Notes: generated by a model from the letters alone, not told the origin. A stretch of 64,000 nucleotides of DNA from Liolophura sinensis (GCF_032854445.1 NC_088299.1:10099608-10163607), one strand, 5' to 3'; positions 50,001-59,215 are shown, counted from the stretch's first letter. Program-made: numbers and translations.

Positions 50001-50099
50001 TTTTTTGTAGGCGCCTACATTTCCGGTATAATTTGGTTGTTTCTCGGAATAAGGTACAGTGTCATCCGTATCAGCTATCCCGAAAATTTCCAAGCATGA
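41037..50099 (+). CDS. TMEM55/PIP4P-type membrane protein (proposed PtdIns-4,5-P2 4-phosphatase), spliced gene
   Basis: Eight exons: 41037-41058, 43834-44018, 44442-44542, 45589-45727, 46166-46209, 47445-47535, 48174-48228, 50011-50099. They sum to 726 nt, giving 241 aa plus stop; vertebrate members are about 257-280 aa. Order of parts: Pro-rich N-terminus (PPPYSPP), cysteine pairs (CECC, CQQC), GKKYVRCSC, TCGHC and RCPHC, then two C-terminal membrane segments and the family end RISYPENFQA. The family sits in late endosome/lysosome membranes and was described as converting PtdIns(4,5)P2 to PtdIns5P through a CX5R motif; that activity is debated. Here the motif reads CSITATK, with Lys in place of Arg. 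All junction phases agree. Seven junctions are GT-AG except the exon 5 acceptor, which reads GG. Recognition is from memory of the family and no search was run. Confidence 0.9.
41715..42772. repeat. Minisatellite, about 45 bp x 23, in PIP4P-type intron 1
   Basis: The unit is GTTAACGTCCACACCTGTCC plus AGATATTTCGTTCTACGGCCCCTA. Copies differ at AACATCC/AACGTCC and TTCAGCC/TACGGCC/TTCATCC. About 23 copies span 1.06 kb. Confidence 0.93.
43834..44018 (+). CDS. PIP4P-type gene, exon 2
   Basis: The acceptor is GATTACAG and the donor is GTAAGT. It encodes ETPTEAPPPYSPP, then the first two cysteine pairs (SCECCGF and VQCQQC), ending in phase 0 after Gln-His-Thr. Confidence 0.93.
44323..44432. repeat. 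T-rich tract before PIP4P-type exon 3
   Basis: About 110 nt with long T runs, ending ten bases before the exon 3 acceptor. It acts as an unusually long pyrimidine tract. Confidence 0.85.
44442..44542 (+). CDS. PIP4P-type gene, exon 3 (CX5R-equivalent motif)
   Basis: The acceptor CTGCCCAG follows a very T-rich tract and the donor is GTATGT. It encodes PPPPGKKYVRCSC and the motif CSITATKVRCPG. The last two bases (TG) join C of exon 4 to complete the Cys codon. Confidence 0.93.
45589..45727 (+). CDS. PIP4P-type gene, exon 4
   Basis: The acceptor is CATTTTCAG and the donor is GTAGGA. It encodes KIVLNTGQVAGPMGG, a variable stretch, and RITCGHCSQVMM, corresponding to the family CGHC pair. Confidence 0.88.
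45858..46060 (-). mobile_element. SINE family 1 in PIP4P-type intron 4
   Basis: TTATTTGATTGTTGTTTTAC tail side, ATTATGGTGGAGGGAAACCG core, GCATGAGCTGGACTTGAAC box B region, then a truncated head. Its end lies about 100 bp upstream of exon 5, and it is antisense to the gene. Confidence 0.9.
46166..46209 (+). CDS. PIP4P-type gene, exon 5 (acceptor reads GG, not AG)
   Basis: The 44-nt exon encodes FAPRGIARCPHCRG plus GT of a Val codon, matching the family CPHC pair. The donor GTAAGT is perfect. Upstream lie a TTTAATTTCG branch-like site and the pyrimidine tract TTTCCTTTTC, then GG at 46164-46165 where AG is expected. An in-frame TAA at 46140-46142 shows that the exon cannot extend far upstream. 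Phase (0 in, 2 out) fits both neighbours exactly. Confidence 0.72.
46520..46778 (+). mobile_element. SINE family 1 with expanded (CAAA)n/(TAAA)n tail
   Basis: 5'-truncated body with CGAATGATCGTGGGTTTCCT, CGCCGTCGTATAAGTGAAAT and GAGTGCGGCGTAAAAATC. About 118 bp of tetranucleotide tail follow: about 21 CAAA, then TAAA units. Confidence 0.93.
46660..46778. repeat. (CAAA)n-(TAAA)n microsatellite grown from a SINE tail
   Basis: A pure CAAA run switches to TAAA at about 46745, continuous with the SINE 3' end on its left. Confidence 0.97.
47123..47306. repeat. Tandem repeat, unit about 42 bp x 4
   Basis: Units contain CATTACACATAATAGGTAGT and AGTAATCATATGTGTATA. It lies in PIP4P-type intron 5, shortly before exon 6. 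Confidence 0.85.
47445..47535 (+). CDS. PIP4P-type gene, exon 6 (first membrane segment)
   Basis: The acceptor is GTGGACAG and the donor is GTAAGG. It encodes SSVGKDSARIRAIIYFILAF and the rest of a roughly 20-residue hydrophobic helix ending GGGIGVT. Confidence 0.92.
47741..48002 (+). mobile_element. SINE family 1, full length, in PIP4P-type intron 6
   Basis: The head is GGGGCCTCCATGGCCGAGGG, with box B GTGAGTTTAAGTCAAGC, then full body and AATAAATAA tail. It is flanked by AACACTAGGCCA (47729-47740) and AACACTAGACCA (48004-48015), a 12-bp target-site duplication with one mismatch. Confidence 0.93.
48174..48228 (+). CDS. PIP4P-type gene, exon 7 (loop)
   Basis: The acceptor is GTGCTTTCAG and the donor is GTATGT. 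It encodes VGTYAAASIHGGYYYVWT, the short loop between the two membrane helices (the family has VGT at its start). Confidence 0.9.
48905..49075 (-). mobile_element. SINE family 1, 3' part, in PIP4P-type intron 7
   Basis: TTTATTTGATTGGTGTTTTA, ACTCAAGAATATTTCACTTA, GGAAACTGGACAGAGCCCGG, CCTTCCCACGTACGGCGAGA. The head is missing. Confidence 0.9.
49215..49461. repeat. Tandem array, 23 bp x about 11
   Basis: The unit is GACCATCGGTTTCCTCCAAGCAT (written here for orientation as GACCATCGGTTTCCTCCAAG plus CAT). Copies vary between GACC/GGCC and TCCAAG/TCTATG. It lies in PIP4P-type intron 7. Confidence 0.93.
49565..49949 (-). mobile_element. SINE family 2 (tRNA-headed), nearly full length
   Basis: On the minus strand the head reads GGTTGCCTAATGGTTAGAGC (box A-like), then CGGTATCAAACCCGGG (box B-like), body with GACTGGTTGACCAGG, and the 3' end GACGTTAAATCCCAAGC with a CATA-type tail. 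This family is distinct from family 1. Confidence 0.8.
50011..50099 (+). CDS. PIP4P-type gene, exon 8 (second membrane segment and stop)
   Basis: The acceptor is TTTTTTGTAG. It encodes AYISGIIWLFLGIRYSVIRI and SYPENFQA, then TGA at 50097-50099. Vertebrate relatives end in an RVSYPEHSFA-type tail. Confidence 0.93.
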
Positions 50100-51600
<1,501 letters not shown>

Positions 51601-51757
51601 ATCGGTTTATTGGCTTGCAGTGGATGTAGATAGGATTTTCTTGGGTTAATTCCTGCAGTCTTTGTCATACCTGTGCCTGGATATATGTGGCCCATCTTGA
51701 ACTTCAGAGCAAATCAGTGACGACATAGGCCTACCCATTTAGGCACACGAATACATG

Positions 51758-51761
51758 GTAT
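51758..51761. repeat. Target-site duplication, left (GTAT)
   Basis: GTAT directly abuts the 3' LTR end and matches 60072-60075. Confidence 0.85.
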
Positions 51762-51826
51762 TATAGAAAAGGTTTCAACTCCTTACCCTTCTATAACTCA
51801 ATTCTTGTTACTATCCTTCTGAAAAA

Positions 51827-51890
51827 CTGGACAACACAGAATTGTTGGATCAGCGAGATATATTTCTTTATAGCAGTCAGTTTTAATCTG
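51827..51890. repeat. 64-bp internal LTR duplication, outer copy (3' LTR)
   Basis: Identical to 52098-52161, 271 bp away. In the minus sense both copies begin CAGATTAAAACTG and end TGTTGTCCAG. The same pair occurs in the 5' LTR at 59283-59346 and 59554-59617. Confidence 0.95.
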
Positions 51891-52029
51891 TTTTTACAAT
51901 TCAAAATTCTATACAGTTATACATCACACCACAGAGCAATAAGCCTGCATATCAAAAAAAAGGTTACGTACAGTTGTACTAATACATACATAAAATCAAG
52001 TGAAACCAATTATTATTAATTTCCAGTCT

Positions 52030-52377
52030 TCAAGAATATAAAAAACACATTGCGACAGTACATACGTGTAGCATCATATTCAAGATAAATTGCTTACCTG
52101 GACAACACAGAATTGTTGGATCAGCGAGATATATTTCTTTATAGCAGTCAGTTTTAATCTGACGTACTGTTTCGACTTCGGGTTTATATCTACTGTCCAA
52201 CAATGCATTGCAGTCCAGGTGGTCTAGGTTGAGCTGGTTGACAACTACAGGTAGTTCCTCTCGTGTAACCAGAACCGGTCCTACTAGATGCGAGTGCCAG
52301 GTGTACTCCGTAGGTGGTTCACACATGAATAGGCCTGTCTGCAGCTGCCAGCCGACCAAGCTGTTACCCTTGCGCAA
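52030..52377 (-). CDS. LTR-internal ORF, 3' LTR copy, unknown product
   Basis: Identical to the copy at 59486-59833. Identity follows from the youth of the insertion and does not by itself show selection. The donor-like GTAAGC is at 52097-52092. Confidence 0.35.
   Translation of the reverse strand: MRKGNSLVGWQLQTGLFMCEPPTEYTWHSHLVGPVLVTREELPVVVNQLNLDHLDCNALLDSRYKPEVETVRQIKTDCYKEIYLADPTILCCPGKQFILNMMLHVCTVAMCFLYS
52098..52161. repeat. 64-bp internal LTR duplication, inner copy (3' LTR)
   Basis: This copy lies inside the LTR ORF and stops exactly at the GTAAGC donor, so its edges coincide with CAG on one side and a GT donor on the other. Confidence 0.95.
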
Positions 52378-52695
52378 TAATTAAGCGTCATACTGAGCAA
52401 TGTAAACAATAGTGTCAGATGCCATAACTTGATTGAATATATCAACTCTACAAATGGACAAAGATATAGATAAAAGAGACAAGAAGGTTATTTAATATAA
52501 TTCATAATACTAAGTTAAGCTATATGTACACGATATTATAAAAACAAAAGAAAACAGTTACTTTATCCATCTGTGCTGTTTATACTTTATAGAAGGATCA
52601 ATACCATCCTTAATATTATCCGTCCACTTAAAAGATATTTGCTCCGCAAATATAACGAACTAAGCGTCCCTTGTCCAGTGAGAGAAAAAAAAAGG

Positions 52696-52696
<1 letters not shown>

Positions 52697-52744
<48 letters not shown>
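52697..52744. repeat. (TA)n microsatellite inside the LTR element
   Basis: About 24 TA units between the env-like ORF and the 3' LTR, next to an A-rich run. No second copy exists within the element for comparison. Confidence 0.95.
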
Positions 52745-52746
<2 letters not shown>

Positions 52747-52807
52747 TATTTACAGGCGACATCATAGATATACAAATCAATTTAGAATAAATCCTAAGAA
52801 CAGGAAT

Positions 52808-54004
52808 TTAACAATAAACCAACTGATAATTGCACAATATAAAACTACCCGTGTAGTCTTGGACATACTCATACCTGTTTTCTGGATTGCTAATATTTAA
52901 GGGAGCATCGGTATGATTGATTTGTAATCTCCGTTTGATGCATCGTGAGATTGGACAGTTTGCCAGGATCGTTGAAGGGCTGTTAAATACCCTTGATGTT
53001 GAACAACTAAATAAGCGATAAAGGGGTTTGCTTATTATTCGTTTTACTTGAAATGCTGTCCATGGTCGTAATGGAATTGACATTGGGACTTTGATTTCTC
53101 TATCAGAGAGACGATTGATAATACGAAAACCAACTAGAGAAAAATGTAACGTTTGCACAATTTGGCCCTTTACAGCGATATGGGAAATATCGTTTGGATA
53201 AATGATATCAGTATGTGAGAGGCAGAGCGGAATACTCGCAAGCGGAACCATGCAACACTGGCACCCAGAAGTTATCTCTAAGAGAATTGTGGAACGATTG
53301 TTCTTCCGTTGAGACTTTATTAAAAATATAATAAGGGTACACGTTTGAATAATTAATATGGCCGTTATCCAATAGTGATATGCGTTTTCATCCACTGGGG
53401 TTTCGGACGTTGTATCTGGATGGATGGTGGTAGCTTTAAAATAGCGGAAGGTTGGAAGTATTACATCCGCTGTTGCCTGTTTTGTTTGCAATAGTAAAAT
53501 CAAAGCAGTAAGTGCTCTCATTCTGATAAATGTCCAGATAAATGCTAATATTGCCAGACTTGCGAGAGCAGATGATGTTAATGCTAAAATGGACGTTGTG
53601 TCCATCCATGATGACTCAATATGTGCGTCACCAGATAAAATGGGTTCTGCCAAATGTCTAAATACCATTGCGTTTCTTTTGGCACTTTCTGCCATGCGCG
53701 CTAAGCTTAGGTGGCTCCGTTGGTCAGCAGCAAGCATAGTAGAGAACGTGTTTAGCCAGAATTCCTTACCCATAGTAAGTGTCCCCTGTTTTACAAACAA
53801 GACACCATAATTCAACCTCTGAATTATATCTATATCCTTATCCGTTGGGTTGGCCAAAATTGGTCTTGTAAATAGTATCAGGAGCAGAAGAAGTCTCAGC
53901 ACCGGGTTCATCCAAGTCCTTATGGAGAACAGAATGAAGAGAGAGAGATATGTAGTTTGAGTGCGAGAATTGGAAATGTAGTGATCAAGTACATTTCCTA
54001 GCAC
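52808..54004 (-). CDS. env-like membrane ORF, apparently shortened
   Basis: 398 codons from ATG 54004. A second Met (residue 32, about 53911) gives a better start: MNPVLRLLLLLILF is a signal peptide with likely cleavage after ILA (51). A short, cysteine-free presumed ectodomain (52-135) contains NYGVLFVKQGTL. Membrane segments lie at about 136-160 and 211-230, then a Cys-containing tail (GCQCCMVP, 248-254). The position after pol and the topology suggest the envelope-like third ORF found in some lophotrochozoan LTR elements. The ectodomain is far shorter than a working glycoprotein usually needs and has no disulphide cysteines, so an internal deletion is likely. It could instead be an accessory membrane protein. 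The family was judged by eye only. Confidence 0.6.
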   Translation of the reverse strand: MLGNVLDHYISNSRTQTTYLSLFILFSIRTWMNPVLRLLLLLILFTRPILANPTDKDIDIIQRLNYGVLFVKQGTLTMGKEFWLNTFSTMLAADQRSHLSLARMAESAKRNAMVFRHLAEPILSGDAHIESSWMDTTSILALTSSALASLAILAFIWTFIRMRALTALILLLQTKQATADVILPTFRYFKATTIHPDTTSETPVDENAYHYWITAILIIQTCTLIIFLIKSQRKNNRSTILLEITSGCQCCMVPLASIPLCLSHTDIIYPNDISHIAVKGQIVQTLHFSLVGFRIINRLSDREIKVPMSIPLRPWTAFQVKRIISKPLYRLFSCSTSRVFNSPSTILANCPISRCIKRRLQINHTDAPLNISNPENRYEYVQDYTGSFILCNYQLVYC

Positions 54005-54216
54005 TAACAGTTGCCATCAAACCACATATGAAGAGGAGGGAAGAGAGAGCAGAGAAATGGCGCCAACCTAAATGAACCGGGTACAAGACCTCCATAGCTG
54101 CTGTACTACATATCTGAACCTTCCATTAGCCAATCAACTGAACTGGTACTGGAGTTTACTAGTTCCTTTGTTACTAGTATAAAACGAGTTAAAAGTTATA
54201 GGCGAGCAACCGTAGC

Positions 54217-57200
54217 TTACTTACGAAAGTGCCTGTATGGCCGTTTCCGCCTTCGACCAGTTTTTGTTCTCGTTATGTGAAACATTTGTTTCGGTTTTTC
54301 AGATATATCTTTTTCTTCTACCCATGAGTTTTCAGGGTGTTTGTACCATTTCACGAGATAAAATCTTTTGCCATTTGACCATTTCATTTTCAGCAATTTA
54401 TCCACTCGGTACCATTGATCATTGTTTTGGTTTTCACCTGTGTCTTGTGTTTGTTTACTACCTACCTTGGGAGCATTTGTCGCCAGGTCATCCGTTATTT
54501 GTTCCTTGTTTTCTCTACAGGGTTGTTGAAATGGTTCAACTCTATCCATTGGGTCATGATAGTGCTTAATGCGATTTGCATGTATCCTTGACTTTACAAG
54601 GGAGTCATCCGCCCTTTTACGGAGCTTGTAGGTGTGATTCTCACCAACATCCACTATGTAATATGGACCAATAAATTTTGGACATAACTTCGGGGATAGT
54701 CCTTTCCTTGATTTATGTGAAGTCATGAGCACCAAGTCACCTACCTTAAAGTTAGGGAGGACTGCTTTCTTGTCATAGCGTTGTTTGCTTTTTAGATGAG
54801 CTTCTTTGGTGTTCTTTGCTGCTATATCTCTTGCAACTTTTAATTGGTCCATTACTTCTGTTACATGCTGTTTTGTAACACGAGGCAGAGTATCTCTAGG
54901 CAACATGGTTGTGTCGAATGGCAGATTCATTTCCTTGCCGAACAACATGCGATATGGAGAAATTTGAGTGGAGTTCATACATGGTGACATCCGAAAGGAC
55001 ATCATGATGCAAGGAAGTAATGCTGGCCAATTGGAGTGAGTGTCGTCACAATAGGCACGAAGAGCAGACAAAATGGAACTATTTGTTCGCTCACAGGCAG
55101 CATTAGTCTGGGGGTGGTAGGAACTAGTTTTGACGTGGGTAACTTGAAACATTTCACATATGGCGGCAATCAAGGACGACATGAAGTTTGTTCCCCTGTC
55201 TGAAACTAGTGTGTTTGGGGCACCATAGCGACAAAATATTTCTTCGAACAGAACTTTTGCAACTTCAGTAGCCTCTTGCGATTTCAAAGGGAAGGCCTCC
55301 GTCCAGTGCGATGCACTATCGACAACGAGAAGGATGTGTTTAAATCCTTCGGGAGACTCTGTTAGAGGACCCATAAAATCAATATGCATTCGCTGGAAGA
55401 CATCAACAACTGGCATAGATATAAGAGGGGCTGGCTTTGCTGTTCGAGATTGCTTACTTCTTTGACAAGCATCACACGATTTGACGTAATCATATGTGTC
55501 TTGATACATTCTCGGCCAGTAGTATCTCATGCGCAGTGCTTCGTACGTACGCTGGGGACCATAGTGACATCCACCTGCCTTCGAGTCATGAAAAGACCGG
55601 AGTGCATCTCCTCTGAGGCAAAGTGGTAATGCAAGCTGTCGAATAAGTTTGCAACCATCCTGTACATGTTTCGACCTTGGTTGATGCCAATGGTATAAAA
55701 TCCCATTTAACAAATCATACTCGTTTGACACATTTTGAACTCTCTTTGCGATAGCAGGGTCCTCTGGAAGATCTGAGGTTTGCTTGAAGCTGATAATATA
55801 TTTCAGGTCATTGCATTGCCCTTGTAGTTTTATGAGTTCTTCGGTTTTTTCATTAGGTGCTTCGGGGTTTTCTGAGATCTCTTCAGCAGTTGCAATGATA
55901 GTGGGAGAGTCATAGCTAAATGTGACTTCCCCTATGGTCTGGTCATTTGTTGTGTGGATTCTACAGACGTTCTCGTACTGTCTTCTAGACAGGCCGTCAG
56001 CGTTTGAGTTATTTTTACCTGATCTGTGGATGATCTCGTAATTGTACTCCTGTAGTTCAAGTGCCCACCTGTGTAGACGACTCGTTGTGTGCTTAATATT
56101 CTTTAACCATGTTAAGGCTTTATGATTGGTGACAATTGTGAACGGCTTGCTTGTAAGATAAACTCGGTAAGCCCTAACACCTTCAACTACTGCTGCACAT
56201 TCTTGATCGGTGACAGACCATTTTTTTTCATACCCTTTAAGAGAGCGGCCTCCGTAGGAAATCACATGTTCCTTACCATCATCATCTTTTTGTCCGAGAA
56301 TGTAACTGATAGCGAATCCAGAGGCATCTGTTGTCAGAATAAATGGTTTCTGCATGTCGGGATATTTCAACACCGGTGCTGTTGAAAGGGCAATCTTTAG
56401 AGCATCAAAGGCTTGTTGACAGGACTCAGTCCACAAGAACTTTACATCCTTTGCCAAGAGGTTGTGGAGTGGTTGTGCGATGCTTGCAAAAGACTTGACA
56501 AATTTTCGATAGAATCCACAAACACCTAAGAATGAGTGAACGTCACTCACATTTTGTGGAATAGGAAATGTTGTGATTGCCTTTGTTTTTGCTGGGTCGG
56601 TTCTGAATCCATCTTTGGAAATTATGTGACCTAGGTATGTCACTTGTGATGTCGCAAAGTTGCACTTACTTGGCTGAAGCGTCAGGTTTGCTCGTCGTAA
56701 GCTGTCAAAAATGAGTTCCAGATGCTGCATGTGTTCTGCCAAGTTCCGGCTAAACAGTAACACGTCGTCCACATAGGTCAAGGCAAACCGCCAGTTGATG
56801 CCTTTTAATGCTTTGGCCATGACCATTTGAAAGCTGGAAGGAGCGTTTGTCAATCCGAAGGGCATGACTTTCCATTGATATACACCATTGTGTGTAATGA
56901 AAGCTGCCTTATGTGCTGTTTCAGGGTCCATCGGAATTTGCCAAAAGCCACTTGCAAGATCCAAGCAACTAAAAATTTGTGCTTTGGATTCACCGATGGC
57001 ATCCCAAACATCTTCGATACGGGGGAGTGGGAACGAGACAGGTCGTGTCAGTTTATTGAGTTTACGATAGTCAATTGCAAATCGGAATTCGCCATTTTTC
57101 TTTTTTACCAGCACAACAGGGCTATGCCATGAAGAGTCAGAAGGCTCGATTATTCCGTTTTCTAGCATTTCTTCAACTTGACGGTCAATCTCTGCTTTCC

Positions 57201-58206
57201 CTTCTGGGTTTGTTCGATAGAAGGGCATTCTCACAGGCAGAGCATCAGGTTCCGTTTCTATAGAATGAGCGTGAAGATTGGTACGACCGAGTTCTTTCTT
57301 GTTTGTGGCAAATACATCTCTATGTTCGTTAAAGAAAATCTGCAATTTTTCTTTTTCTTGTTCTGACAAATTTGAGTTGTTTAAGTCAAAGTCAATATAA
57401 GAAGACTTACCTGTGTGCGATGCCCTTAAGGATTCATGACTTCTGCCGCAACTGTTGTGAAAGAAGTCTGTGATGTCACCGACACTTACCTCAGAAATTG
57501 TGCCTAATACTTTCTTTGGTGGTATTTGGACGGATTGGTCCGTTGGATTCATCACTCTCATGAATGTCTTTTGATTTTGCTGAATGAGGCACTTGCCACC
57601 CGCTATGCCTAAGTCTGTTAAGTCACTAACAGGCTCCAGAAGGGCCGTTTGTCCTTTTCGTAAGTTTGACACTCTTACTGCAATATCAGCTTCTGAGTGA
57701 GGAGCTATGCAACATACCTTTGTTGTTCTTGCTAATCCGTCGTTAGTGATTGTCATTACAACAGTGCTTGAATTTTCGCGTAACGACAATGTTCGCGTAT
57801 TGTAATTTATAGAGGCACCATTGTGTTCTAAGAAGTCAGCTCCTAGAATTATGGGATAGGACATATTCTGCAGAACGTGGAAGTTGTACGACAAGGGAAT
57901 ACCTCCAATGTGAAATTGTATCGTAACCGTACCTAAAACAGGATGTCTGGCTCCGCCAACACCCGCTATTTCCTGTATAGATGATTGTGTGTACTTTTGC
58001 TTACTTAGGCCTGCTTTTACCAACATCCTCTCTGAAACAACTGATACTGAAGCTCCTGTATCGACCAAGGCCTGAAACTTGCGAGTATTCACTGCTACCG
58101 AAATTGTATTTCGACCCATTGGAGTCAAGACGTGAACGTTGGTCTGTTTCACAATTGGTCTTCGATTTTCCATGTTATTTCCGTTTCCTACAGTATGCCC
58201 GCCCAT
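54217..58206 (-). CDS. pol: pol polyprotein (PR-RT-RNaseH-IN-chromodomain-like)
   Basis: 1329 codons without interruption from the first ATG at 58206; translation more likely enters from gag by readthrough. Domains: aspartic protease VDTGAS (48-53) with ILGADFL (120-126); reverse transcriptase with FRFAIDYRKLN (375-384), LDLASGFWQIP (415-425) and catalytic YVDD (478-481); RNase H with TTDAS (D627), E669 and ADG (D737); integrase zinc region H873, H881, C911, C914; core D943, D1003, E1039 (DD35E spacing); GPY/F module (KFIGPYYIVDV, about 1177-1187). At the C-terminus, YRVDKLLKMKWSNGKRFYLV (1266 on) with VKWYKHPENSW resembles a chromodomain, which in other elements steers integration to marked chromatin. 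All catalytic residues that I can identify are present. Confidence 0.96.
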   Translation of the reverse strand: MGGHTVGNGNNMENRRPIVKQTNVHVLTPMGRNTISVAVNTRKFQALVDTGASVSVVSERMLVKAGLSKQKYTQSSIQEIAGVGGARHPVLGTVTIQFHIGGIPLSYNFHVLQNMSYPIILGADFLEHNGASINYNTRTLSLRENSSTVVMTITNDGLARTTKVCCIAPHSEADIAVRVSNLRKGQTALLEPVSDLTDLGIAGGKCLIQQNQKTFMRVMNPTDQSVQIPPKKVLGTISEVSVGDITDFFHNSCGRSHESLRASHTGKSSYIDFDLNNSNLSEQEKEKLQIFFNEHRDVFATNKKELGRTNLHAHSIETEPDALPVRMPFYRTNPEGKAEIDRQVEEMLENGIIEPSDSSWHSPVVLVKKKNGEFRFAIDYRKLNKLTRPVSFPLPRIEDVWDAIGESKAQIFSCLDLASGFWQIPMDPETAHKAAFITHNGVYQWKVMPFGLTNAPSSFQMVMAKALKGINWRFALTYVDDVLLFSRNLAEHMQHLELIFDSLRRANLTLQPSKCNFATSQVTYLGHIISKDGFRTDPAKTKAITTFPIPQNVSDVHSFLGVCGFYRKFVKSFASIAQPLHNLLAKDVKFLWTESCQQAFDALKIALSTAPVLKYPDMQKPFILTTDASGFAISYILGQKDDDGKEHVISYGGRSLKGYEKKWSVTDQECAAVVEGVRAYRVYLTSKPFTIVTNHKALTWLKNIKHTTSRLHRWALELQEYNYEIIHRSGKNNSNADGLSRRQYENVCRIHTTNDQTIGEVTFSYDSPTIIATAEEISENPEAPNEKTEELIKLQGQCNDLKYIISFKQTSDLPEDPAIAKRVQNVSNEYDLLNGILYHWHQPRSKHVQDGCKLIRQLALPLCLRGDALRSFHDSKAGGCHYGPQRTYEALRMRYYWPRMYQDTYDYVKSCDACQRSKQSRTAKPAPLISMPVVDVFQRMHIDFMGPLTESPEGFKHILLVVDSASHWTEAFPLKSQEATEVAKVLFEEIFCRYGAPNTLVSDRGTNFMSSLIAAICEMFQVTHVKTSSYHPQTNAACERTNSSILSALRAYCDDTHSNWPALLPCIMMSFRMSPCMNSTQISPYRMLFGKEMNLPFDTTMLPRDTLPRVTKQHVTEVMDQLKVARDIAAKNTKEAHLKSKQRYDKKAVLPNFKVGDLVLMTSHKSRKGLSPKLCPKFIGPYYIVDVGENHTYKLRKRADDSLVKSRIHANRIKHYHDPMDRVEPFQQPCRENKEQITDDLATNAPKVGSKQTQDTGENQNNDQWYRVDKLLKMKWSNGKRFYLVKWYKHPENSWVEEKDISEKPKQMFHITRTKTGRRRKRPYRHFRK

Positions 58207-58235
58207 AGAGGTTTTATTTCTCTGGACGAGTGAAC

Positions 58236-58242
58236 ACCCCTA
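58236..58242 (-). promoter_or_regulatory. In-frame UAG between gag and pol, candidate readthrough site
   Basis: gag ends AAA AAA TAG GGG TGT on the minus strand. The frame stays open from the TAG through 11 sense codons into the pol ATG at 58206 and on for 1329 codons. Same-frame gag and pol separated by one UAG followed by G is the arrangement used by gammaretroviruses, where a fraction of ribosomes read through. Confidence 0.75.
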
Positions 58243-59157
58243 TTTTTTGAATTGTTGGTTTTTGGCTGACTTACAAACCCTGGCAAAATGGCCTTTCTTC
58301 TTACAATTACGACATATTACATTTCTAGCAGGACAGTTATGAGTAGATGTCCAAGACTTACCACATCTGTAGCAGTCGGGTTTTGGTTGACCCTGGATGT
58401 TTTCACGGCGATATGTGTGTGTATGTGGTGTAGCGCCGTTTGCTGATCGGTGGTGATTGTAGGTCGTTTGGCGTTGTTGTGGTAAGCCGCCAAATCCTTG
58501 TCCTTGCTCATTCCGAGAAGCCACCGCCATGACCAGACTCGTCAATTGGTCCAACCGGGCTGTCACGTCACTCATTTGGGCTGTTGATGCAGAGTTTACA
58601 TCAACTCGTGGAGCACTAAGTGCGGCTACTGTGCGCTCTGCGCTTCTAGCCATTTGAAGGAGTTCGCCTATATTTTTAGGGTTTTGAGGCATAACGATTC
58701 GCTTCAAGTCATCTTTTAGTCCATTTGTGATGATAGGCACTAATAAATTCTCAGTCACATCAGCATGCAACGCCATTTCTCTGAGTTTTTCAATATATGA
58801 CGTCACAGGTTTTTTAAGGTCTTGTTTTTTGGAAAACATTGATAGATCAAAGCTCTGTTCTCTTCCAAAGCGTTTTAGAAATTCGTCTTTTAGTTTTGCC
58901 ATAGTGTTGATCTGTAACAGAGGCATGCTTTTGTACCATGTTTCTGCCGCTCCTTCAATGAACATTGGAAATGCAGCATGACCAATGTCATCAGTCCATT
59001 TGTTCAATGTACAACACTGGATGTACTTCTGTAACCAGTACTGGCCATCCCCTTGTCCATTAAACGTATCCGGTTTCAAGTGAAAAGCCATTACAGTATC
59101 TACTGAAAGAGGTCCCTGGCTCCGGAGAGAATACACACTCGGCGAGGCACTTTTCAT
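58240..59157 (-). CDS. gag: gag polyprotein of the Ty3/gypsy element
   Basis: 305 codons from ATG 59157, only 60 nt downstream of the 5' LTR. Residues about 25-160 fit the retrotransposon capsid pattern (TFNGQGDGQYWLQKY, AAETWYKSMP, LKDEFLKRFG). Near the C-terminus there are two zinc-knuckle-like motifs: an atypical CYRCGKSWTSTHNC (262-275, His spacing longer than usual) and a classical CRNCKKKGHFARVC (282-295, CX2CX4HX4C) for RNA packaging. It ends ...FKK then UAG. The structural protein would form virus-like particles in the cytoplasm. The following pol is in the same frame. Confidence 0.94.
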   Translation of the reverse strand: MKSASPSVYSLRSQGPLSVDTVMAFHLKPDTFNGQGDGQYWLQKYIQCCTLNKWTDDIGHAAFPMFIEGAAETWYKSMPLLQINTMAKLKDEFLKRFGREQSFDLSMFSKKQDLKKPVTSYIEKLREMALHADVTENLLVPIITNGLKDDLKRIVMPQNPKNIGELLQMARSAERTVAALSAPRVDVNSASTAQMSDVTARLDQLTSLVMAVASRNEQGQGFGGLPQQRQTTYNHHRSANGATPHTHTYRRENIQGQPKPDCYRCGKSWTSTHNCPARNVICRNCKKKGHFARVCKSAKNQQFKK

Positions 59158-59197
59158 GTGGTCAGTCGCTTGAATATCGAGAGGTCCTTTGAGGGAA

Positions 59198-59215
59198 CGC
59201 CGTTTATCTCCACCA
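59198..59215 (-). other. Candidate primer-binding site
   Basis: TGGTGGAGATAAACGGCG on the minus strand begins with TGG two bases inside the 5' LTR, as expected for pairing to a tRNA 3' CCA end. I could not match it to a particular tRNA. Confidence 0.55.

Larger units (their letters stand above)
51762..52615 (-). repeat. 3' LTR
   Basis: 854 bp, the same length as the 5' LTR and differing at two seen positions. Just inside its inner end I see only a weak purine stretch (AAGTGGACGGATAA on the minus strand) as a polypurine-tract candidate. Confidence 0.96.

Noticed and set aside
54237..58342. Plus-strand open frames over the pol region
   Set aside because: They are antisense shadows of the gag-pol coding sequence.
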